Source: Cyanobacteriota bacterium (lineage in GTDB: Bacteria > Cyanobacteriota > Cyanobacteriia > Phormidesmidales > Phormidesmidaceae). Taken from it: a stretch of 5,169 bases of DNA. The position numbers and the translations under genes are program-made. Location: positions 1-5,169 of the forward strand of contig JAQCHG010000186.1 in assembly GCA_027619675.1 (NCBI GenBank). The letters run 5' to 3'. Shown one piece after another: positions 1 through 4,028 of this stretch. Below the pieces are notes generated by a model. It had not been told where the DNA came from. It ran no database searches and saw nothing but the letters and a program-made list of their open reading frames with translations. Every line of letters starts with the position of its first letter. The stretch's first letter is position 1.

Positions 1-65
1 CGAGTCTAGAAGCGGGACAGGTCTAGGGGAGTTGGCGATGCCATGGCTGACGGGTTCAAGCTGCC

Positions 66-155
66 ATGGTTCGTGGGTTTTGCTCCGCTCTACCCACGCT
101 ACGCCCGCTACGCCAAGGGCTTTCAAACTCCCGCCTGTAGCGTGGGTGGAACCAT
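66..155. repeat. Palindromic intergenic repeat element, about 90 bp
   Basis: The element is bounded by a perfect 7-bp inverted repeat, ATGGTTC (66-72) and GAACCAT (149-155). Nested inside is a perfect 11-bp inverted repeat, ACCCACGCTAC (92-102) with GTAGCGTGGGT (137-147). An alternative 7-bp pairing joins CGTGGGT (72-78) to ACCCACG (92-98). A perfect 9-bp tandem duplication CGCTACGCC lies at 97-105 and 106-114. The GTGGGT-TTTGCTCCGCTCTACCCAC style matches a kind of interspersed repeat common between cyanobacterial genes. It may be a small non-autonomous mobile element or its remnant. No flanking target duplication is evident, and no transposase is present in the window. Confidence 0.55.
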
Positions 156-216
156 ACAGCCCCGGTTCTGATGGCGTCCCTTTTACCGTAGCAAATCTTT
201 AAATTTGCCCTAGCCT

Positions 217-245
217 TTACCAATTAAGTACATGTGTACTATACT
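217..245 (+). promoter_or_regulatory. Probable sigma70-type promoter of the 341-1544 operon
   Basis: A -35-like TTACCA (217-222, 4 of 6 to consensus) and a -10-like TATACT (240-245, 5 of 6) are separated by an ideal 17 bp. The zone is clearly more AT-rich than its surroundings. Transcription would start near 252, giving a leader of about 90 nt before the ATG at 341. The spacer is almost entirely occupied by a LexA-type palindrome, as expected for a repressed promoter. The start site itself is inferred. Confidence 0.6.
227..240. promoter_or_regulatory. LexA-type operator (perfect palindrome AGTACATGTGTACT)
   Basis: The arms AGTACA and TGTACT are exact inverted repeats around a 2-bp centre. 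The site fits every position of the published cyanobacterial LexA box, RGTAC-N3-DGTWCB. It lies between the -35 and -10 hexamers and overlaps the first base of the -10, so a bound protein would block RNA polymerase. In Anabaena-type cyanobacteria LexA represses DNA-repair genes, whereas in Synechocystis a LexA homologue acts in other regulation, so the stimulus cannot be read from the site. NtcA was considered, but the half-sites here are GTA-N6-TAC, not GTA-N8-TAC. Confidence 0.6.
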
Positions 246-340
246 CCTGTCTAGGTAAGTTCCCCGAGGCTATTGGCCCTGATCTGGAAGGCTCAGGCGG
301 CGATCGCCCAGGGGGTGGAGTCTTTTGGGAGGGCAGTGTC

Positions 341-1057
341 ATGTCCCAATCACGTCATTCCATCCGTCCAACCCAGCAATACAGCGCCTATTACCAGGCC
401 CAGTCTGGCCATGCCCCTCCGGCCTCCCCTCGGGTGGCGACGGCGGCGCGGACCTATGGTTCAAGCTACGGTCCTAGCTACGGTTCGGGCTATGGTCCGC
501 CCCAGCCGTCCCAGGGCCATCCACAGCGGCGATCGGCGATCGCTGACCCCTATGCCACAGCCCCCAATGGTGCACCGGGGGTTGATTGGGCCACCCCCCG
601 TTCCCCCCGTCCTGCCCCTGGGACGGCTGGTGTCCGTGTCCGGACCCAGGCCCCCCGCCGTCCCGTGCGCCGTGTGCCCCGGCAGTCCAACGTGTGGCTG
701 GCCAGTGCGGGGGGTGGGGCGGTGGCTTTGGCCCTAGTGGCGGTGGTGCCCCAGGTGAATCGCCCCGCCCCCGTGGCCGTTGATGTTTGCCAGCAGGTGG
801 TGGAATCCCAATCGGTGCTGGGGCGAGAAGAATTGAGTGAATTGCTGGCCATCCCTGAGCGGGCCTCGCGGGAGGCGGTGGAGCAGGTGATTGCTAAGCC
901 CTACTGCGTCCTCAACGCCACGGAGGTGCGGGAGGGGGTGACGGCGGAACGGGAAGCCTATCCCCTCGCCTTTGATCCCCAGACCTGGTTCGTCGTTCTC
1001 TACGAAGATGGGGAATACGCGGGCTATGACTTTAGCTTTACGCGGGAGGCCCCCTAA
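341..1057 (+). CDS. Single-pass membrane protein, probable DUF3172 family
   Basis: The protein has 238 residues and unknown function. The start is supported by GGGAGGG seven bases upstream. Residues 1-115 are low-complexity and probably disordered, rich in Tyr, Gly, Pro, Ser and Ala, with YG-S/P repeats at 39-52 and an Arg/Pro-rich basic stretch at about 100-114. One hydrophobic segment (about 118-137) follows these positive charges, so the C-terminal domain is predicted to lie outside the cytoplasm or in the lumen. That domain (about 143-238) has two cysteines (150 and 189) and ends in a pattern FDPQTWFVVLYEDGEYAGYDFSF (given here only as a landmark at 211-233, key residues W216, Y221, G227, Y229). 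From memory this tail resembles the cyanobacterial DUF3172 family; that assignment is recognition, not a search. The gene is the first of a two-gene unit behind a LexA-type operator. No enzymatic motif is seen. Confidence 0.75.
   Translation: MSQSRHSIRPTQQYSAYYQAQSGHAPPASPRVATAARTYGSSYGPSYGSGYGPPQPSQGHPQRRSAIADPYATAPNGAPGVDWATPRSPRPAPGTAGVRVRTQAPRRPVRRVPRQSNVWLASAGGGAVALALVAVVPQVNRPAPVAVDVCQQVVESQSVLGREELSELLAIPERASREAVEQVIAKPYCVLNATEVREGVTAEREAYPLAFDPQTWFVVLYEDGEYAGYDFSFTREAP
455..496 (+). repeat. Short in-gene repeat encoding Tyr-Gly-Ser/Pro units
   Basis: Imperfect repeats of the unit TAYGGTNNNAGC encode Y-G-S-S, Y-G-P-S, Y-G-S-G and Y-G within residues 39-52 of the membrane protein. The third-position differences show that it is not a very recent expansion. 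It marks the disordered cytoplasmic arm, where length is likely to vary between strains. Confidence 0.6.
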
Positions 1058-1058
1058 C

Positions 1059-1544
1059 ATGGCTGCCATGGAAACCGTCGGCACTTGGGTCAGCACTTGG
1101 GGGGGACGGCTGGTGATGGGGGGCTTGCTGGTGGGGGCGATCGCCGCCTGTGGCCGAGGTCCCACCGTTGCCCCCCGCAACATCCCCATCCATCAAGAGT
1201 GGGCCTTGCAGCCCGGTAGCGAAGTGGGCGGCTACCGGGTCATGGGGGGCCTAGGGGATGTCTCCATTGAGATCAAAGGCAAGGCCATCCGCGCCCCCTT
1301 TGATGGCAAGGTGCAGCCCACCGACAATGGCTGCATTGCCTTCACCAGCCCCGAGGTGCCCGCCTATCTGTTTCGCCTCTGTGGCCTCCAGCGGCCCCGC
1401 CTGGGGGATGTGCGGGCGGGGGACAAAATTGGCAAAGGGCAAGTGCTGCAATTTGCCGCCATGCGCCGCCAGCCGGACGGTACCTGGGCCTTGGTGGAGC
1501 CTGCCGTGGATATTCTGGAGCGCACCGTCGGGGCCGGGTCTTAA
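1059..1544 (+). CDS. Small lipoprotein with a beta-rich M23/biotinyl-like domain
   Basis: The protein has 161 residues. The ATG at 1059 is chosen because GGGAGG (1044-1049) lies nine bases upstream; the ATG at 1068 is spaced poorly, and a reading from 972 would overlap the previous gene by 86 bases. The N-terminus is a lipoprotein signal: Arg17, a hydrophobic core (about 18-30) and lipobox I-A-A-C with Cys31 as the lipidated residue. The mature part has a segment RAPFDGKV (78-85) and, about 35 residues later, GDKIGKGQVL (121-130). This spacing and wording recall the Gly-rich turns of biotinyl/lipoyl and M23 (LytM) barrels. The zinc-binding His/Asp motifs of active M23 peptidases are absent (only one His, at 45, outside the domain), so peptidase activity is unlikely. 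Cys92 and Cys108 could form a disulfide. The single-base gap to the upstream stop implies co-transcription and translational coupling. I do not recognise a named family. Confidence 0.75.
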   Translation: MAAMETVGTWVSTWGGRLVMGGLLVGAIAACGRGPTVAPRNIPIHQEWALQPGSEVGGYRVMGGLGDVSIEIKGKAIRAPFDGKVQPTDNGCIAFTSPEVPAYLFRLCGLQRPRLGDVRAGDKIGKGQVLQFAAMRRQPDGTWALVEPAVDILERTVGAGS

Positions 1545-1560
1545 GCCCAACGCGATCGCC

Positions 1561-1590
1561 CCTGAACCCAAGACCTGAACTTACCTGAAC
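1561..1590 (+). repeat. Three copies of CCTGAAC downstream of the lipoprotein gene
   Basis: Exact heptamers CCTGAAC occur at 1561-1567, 1574-1580 and 1584-1590. The last two share a longer ACCTGAAC, and the array ends in a TTTTT run. It is too short to form a hairpin terminator. It could be a degenerate short tandem repeat of the kind common in cyanobacterial spacers, and no function is apparent. Confidence 0.5.
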
Positions 1591-1652
1591 TTTTTCCCAT
1601 TGTGGCTAGGCGGTGCCCTGGGCCACCATGAACCCATCCTGTAGACTCGCGT

Positions 1653-1667
1653 GTGCTCCTAGAGCAC
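1653..1667 (+). other. Perfect small hairpin GTGCTC-CTA-GAGCAC
   Basis: Six exact base pairs enclose a 3-nt loop, two bases before the terminator stem begins at 1670. A weak -10-like TAGACT lies just upstream (1642-1647, 4 of 6), but no good -35 is seen. The hairpin may be the 5' domain of a small RNA ending at the terminator, a 3'-end stabilising structure of the operon mRNA, or a protein-binding palindrome. The pairing is seen directly; the role is open. Confidence 0.45.
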
Positions 1668-1669
1668 GG

Positions 1670-1709
1670 GCCGGGTTAAGGTCCTCCGGGGCTTTGACCC
1701 GGCTTTTTT
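1670..1709 (+). terminator. Strong intrinsic terminator with UCCG tetraloop
   Basis: Positions 1670-1684 pair with 1689-1703 in an uninterrupted 15-bp stem (three G-U wobbles, the rest Watson-Crick). The loop is UCCG closed by a C-G pair, an especially stable UNCG-type tetraloop. Six T residues follow (1704-1709). On the minus strand no T-run follows, so it acts in the plus direction. It ends the 341-1544 operon or a short RNA starting after it, and isolates the ABC transporter from upstream transcription. Confidence 0.9.
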
Positions 1710-1785
1710 CTCCCTTCATGTACAGGTCAGTAGGTCGCCTTAAATAAATCGTGTATGGGTCATATCGAGTGGAATGGAGCGGAAT

Positions 1786-1797
1786 CGAGATATCTCG
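1786..1797. promoter_or_regulatory. 12-bp perfect palindrome CGAGATATCTCG
   Basis: The arms are contiguous, with no spacer. The palindrome abuts the first arm of the structured region at 1798. The hexamer ATCGAG occurs at 1764-1769 and again at 1784-1789, exactly 20 bp apart (about two helical turns), overlapping the palindrome. The arrangement would suit a dimeric DNA-binding regulator of the ABC gene. No known operator consensus is recognised. Confidence 0.35.
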
Positions 1798-1979
1798 CCG
1801 GATTGCTGGCGTTTGAGATTCCTCCCTCTGGTCGGAATGACGTCTACGCAATAATTCTGGCTACCTACTTAGGCAATCCGGTTAAGTACTGCCAGCTTGA
1901 ATGCCTCCCGTTCAAAACCCGATCTGCGTCGGAGTGCAAGACTCTGCGCCCGGTGCCGGGGGTACAGCCATTAACCGGA
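1798..1979 (+). ncRNA. Candidate structured RNA or cis-regulatory leader
   Basis: Two perfect 9-bp long-range helices are possible. The first pairs CCGGATTGC (1798-1806) with GCAATCCGG (1873-1881). The second pairs TCCGGTTAA (1877-1885) with TTAACCGGA (1971-1979). They share 1877-1881 and so are mutually exclusive. The second encloses three local hairpins: 1897-1903 with 1909-1915 (7 bp including one wobble, loop CCUCC); 1926-1935 with 1941-1949 (9 bp, one bulged base at 1929, loop GCAAG); and 1949-1952 with 1957-1960 (loop GUGC). The first encloses a weaker ATTCC/GGAAT hairpin (1818-1822 with 1834-1838). I do not recognise any known riboswitch, tRNA, tmRNA, SRP, 6S or RNase P motif. The pairings are seen directly; their biological reality is inferred, and by chance alone one such 9-bp pair in this length is not very rare. 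Confidence 0.35.
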
Positions 1980-2028
1980 CTCGAATGTTGGCCCAGTTTT
2001 TAACCCAATTTTTAGCCCCGTCAACCCT

Positions 2029-3873
2029 ATGGCGATCACCCCCAAGGACTTAACGCCCCGTCAGGCCCTAAGCCGCAGCCTTCAGATGGTGGGGCAGGCG
2101 GCCCCCAGAGAACTCAAGCGGTTGGCCCTGTTGAATTTGTTGACGGGGACGGGGCCGTCTGTGTCCCTCTTTTTGGGCAAGGTGGTCATTGATGAGGTGG
2201 CCCGCCTGGTCGATCAGGGGGGCATTACCGATCCCCTGGCGGTGATGCTGGCCAACCCCCGCATTCTCTGGGCGGTGGCGATCGCCCTGGGGTTAAACCT
2301 GGTGGTGGATGCGGTGGATGCGGTGGGCTCCAGCCTGTTTGCCTCCCTGCGCGATCGGGTGGAGGGCCATGTGCGGGGCCGGGTGCTAGAAAAGGTGGCC
2401 TTCTTCAACGACATCGCCCTGTTTGAAAGCCCCGAGTTACTGAATCTGCTGGAACTGGCGGAAAAGGGTCTAGATCGGATCCAGCGGCTCGCCTTCATCA
2501 TCGCCGCCACCTTCATGGGGGCGTTTACCTTCATTCCCTCCGTGGTGGTGTCAGGCACCATTGGCTGGTGGGTGCCTTTGGTACTAATCGCCTCGGCCCT
2601 GCCCTCCATTGGGGTGGAAATCCGCCACCACCGCAAGAGTTGGCGGGTGGAAGAAACCCAGGCGGGGCTCACCCGCAAAATGGGCATCTACAGCAAAACC
2701 ATCACCAGCCCCGACTATGCCAAGGAACTGCGACTGTTCTCCCTACAAGGGGTGTTGACGGATCGCTGGCACGGACTCTTTAACGACCTGTTTGGCCGCA
2801 TGGAGCAGGTGCGGCGGGAAGGTGCCCTGGCGGTGATGCTGTGGTCCCTGTTGGGGGGACTGGGGGTGGCGCTGCCCTACGCCTATGTGGTGATGGCGGT
2901 GATTGGTGGTCGGCTTACCCTAGGGGATTTGGCCCTGTACACGGGCATCATTCTGCAACTGCGCCGCAGCCTTTACATTCTGATTGCCCACACCGGGGAT
3001 ATTTACGATGTCTCCCTGGCCACGGCTCCGATTTTTCAACTGTTGGATCTAGAGCCCCAGTTGCTGCCGGGGACCCAACGGCTGACCACGACGGCGGATG
3101 CTGAGCGGGCGGGCATTCGTCTAGATCACCTGTCTTTTACCTATCCGGGCAGCGACGATCGCCCCATTTTGCAGGACATCAACCTCCACATCCACCCCGG
3201 TGAGATGGTGGCCTTGGTGGGGGAAAACGGGGCGGGCAAAACCACCCTGGCCAAGCTGCTCTGTCGCCTCTATGACCCCAGTGATGGCCGCATCACTTGG
3301 CATGGCACGGATTTGAAGCAGTTGGATTTGGAGGCGGTGCGATCGCGCATCGCTGTGGTGATGCAGGACTACGCCCGATTCCCCGCCACCCTGCGGGAAA
3401 ACATCGGCTGGGGCCATCCCCCCAAGCTGGGGGAAGATACCGCCCTGGCTACGGTGCTGGCGGAAGCGGGCATCGCCCACCTACCGGCAACCTTGGCCCA
3501 TGGCTTAGACACCCCCTTGGGGCGACAGTTGGAGGACGGCATTGACCTATCTGGCGGGCAATGGCAGCGGGTGGCGATCGCCCGTGCCCTGATGCGATTG
3601 GGGGAGGCGGAGTTACTGGTGTTCGATGAACCCACCGCCGCCCTCGACCCCAAAAATGAGCACGAAATCTACCGCATCTTTCGGGCCATTGCCCGAGGGC
3701 GGATGTCGGTGGTGGTGAGCCATCGCTTGGCCCTGGCGAAACTGTGCGATCGCATCATCGTGCTAGAGCATGGCCGCATTATTGAAAGCGGCAACCATGA
3801 CAGTCTGATGGCGCTGGGAGGCCAATACCACACCATGTTCACCCGTCAGGCCAGCAGCTACACGACGGTTTAG
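2029..3873 (+). CDS. ABC exporter, fused membrane and ATPase domains
   Basis: The protein has 614 residues, a normal length for a homodimeric type IV (MsbA/NisT-like) exporter half. The ATG at 2029 is the first possible start after the in-frame stop at 1972; no Shine-Dalgarno sequence is seen. The membrane domain covers about 30-325 with roughly six hydrophobic segments (near 33-55, 76-105, 153-173, 177-196, 265-292, 297-320). The ATPase domain (about 363-605) is intact: A-loop Tyr372, Walker A GENGAGKTT (398-406), Q-loop Gln446, signature LSGGQ (507-511), Walker B LLVFDE (529-534, catalytic Glu534), D-loop AALD (537-540) and H-loop His565. The AKELRLF stretch (231-237) resembles coupling regions in peptide and lipid exporters of the NisT/MdlB group. 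No N-terminal C39 peptidase domain is present. The substrate cannot be told, since no precursor peptide, modification enzyme or membrane-fusion partner adjoins. It is a single-gene unit by spacing, convergent with the helicase. Confidence 0.93.
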   Translation: MAITPKDLTPRQALSRSLQMVGQAAPRELKRLALLNLLTGTGPSVSLFLGKVVIDEVARLVDQGGITDPLAVMLANPRILWAVAIALGLNLVVDAVDAVGSSLFASLRDRVEGHVRGRVLEKVAFFNDIALFESPELLNLLELAEKGLDRIQRLAFIIAATFMGAFTFIPSVVVSGTIGWWVPLVLIASALPSIGVEIRHHRKSWRVEETQAGLTRKMGIYSKTITSPDYAKELRLFSLQGVLTDRWHGLFNDLFGRMEQVRREGALAVMLWSLLGGLGVALPYAYVVMAVIGGRLTLGDLALYTGIILQLRRSLYILIAHTGDIYDVSLATAPIFQLLDLEPQLLPGTQRLTTTADAERAGIRLDHLSFTYPGSDDRPILQDINLHIHPGEMVALVGENGAGKTTLAKLLCRLYDPSDGRITWHGTDLKQLDLEAVRSRIAVVMQDYARFPATLRENIGWGHPPKLGEDTALATVLAEAGIAHLPATLAHGLDTPLGRQLEDGIDLSGGQWQRVAIARALMRLGEAELLVFDEPTAALDPKNEHEIYRIFRAIARGRMSVVVSHRLALAKLCDRIIVLEHGRIIESGNHDSLMALGGQYHTMFTRQASSYTTV

Positions 3874-3937
3874 GCGGGGTTGGTAAGCGGTTCCTGGATT
3901 GCAGCTTGCGTCCCATGCTCCTCTGGAAACGCTGTAG

Positions 3938-3957
3938 GGGCGCAGGGGCCTGCGCCC
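3938..3957. repeat. GC-rich palindrome between convergent genes, possible bidirectional terminator
   Basis: Perfect 9-bp arms GGGCGCAGG and CCTGCGCCC surround a 2-bp centre; as RNA it would form an 8-bp stem with a GGGC loop. It lies 64 bp after the ABC stop and 71 bp after the helicase stop. There is no T-run on either side, so classical intrinsic termination is doubtful. The context GTAGGGGCGCAGG is reminiscent of small intergenic palindromic repeats found in many cyanobacteria. It may slow or end transcription from both directions, or simply be a repeat copy. Confidence 0.55.
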
Positions 3958-4028
3958 TGAGGTGGATCGGGTAACACGATTGCTGGGCCACAGGTCGGAG
4001 AGATTGGGAACGGGGCAGAAACTCGGGC

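Larger units (their letters stand above)
1..340. other. Non-coding upstream region with repeat, promoter and leader
   Basis: No convincing gene is seen on either strand. The stretch holds an 8-bp direct repeat TGCCATGG (39-46 and 62-69), a palindromic element (66-155), an AT-richer zone with a promoter (217-245), and a leader of roughly 90 nt that contains one HIP1 site (300-307) and ends in the ribosome binding site GGGAGGG (327-333). Positions 1-38 and 156-216 show nothing I can name. Confidence 0.6.
1710..2028 (+). other. Atypical gene-free leader before the ABC transporter
   Basis: This 319-bp stretch contains no supported gene. It lacks HIP1 sites, its base composition is more balanced than that of the flanking genes, and it is dense in inverted repeats (described separately). 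An AT-rich patch TTAAATAAAT at 1740-1749 could lie within a promoter, but no convincing -35/-10 pair is found. Two near-identical 11-mers, CCCAGTTTTTA (1992-2002) and CCCAATTTTTA (2004-2014), lie just before the transporter start, and no Shine-Dalgarno sequence is visible there. It is either a long 5' untranslated region or an independent small RNA gene followed by a short promoter. Confidence 0.5.

Noticed and set aside
228..239. NtcA binding site
   Set aside because: The half-sites GTA and TAC are separated by six bases, not the eight required by the GTA-N8-TAC consensus; the LexA pattern fits better.
972..1058. N-terminal extension of the lipoprotein to the ATG at 972
   Set aside because: It would overlap the upstream gene by 86 bases and put 29 extra residues before an otherwise normal lipoprotein signal. 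The ATG at 1059 has a well-spaced ribosome binding site.
1680..1690. UCCUCC as an exposed anti-Shine-Dalgarno loop in the terminator hairpin
   Set aside because: On full pairing, most of these bases are inside the 15-bp stem and only UCCG forms the loop, so the motif would not be exposed.
1877..1887. Integron attC site suggested by GTTAAGT matching GTTRRRY
   Set aside because: The partner RYYYAAC at the other arm is missing (CATTAAC has the wrong first base), and there is no integrase or cassette context.
1870..1990. tRNA or tmRNA gene suggested by TTCAAAA and ACTCGAA loops and a cloverleaf-like closing helix
   Set aside because: The candidate T-loops lack properly pairing 5-bp stems, and no 7-bp acceptor, D-loop GG or anticodon arm of the right size can be assembled.
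1755..2003. 82-codon open frame just before the ABC transporter, with four cysteines, considered as a small precursor peptide gene
   Set aside because: There is no ribosome binding site before its ATG, third-position GC is far lower than in neighbouring genes, no leader-peptide or double-glycine motif fits, and it runs through strongly structured sequence. Not excluded, but unsupported.
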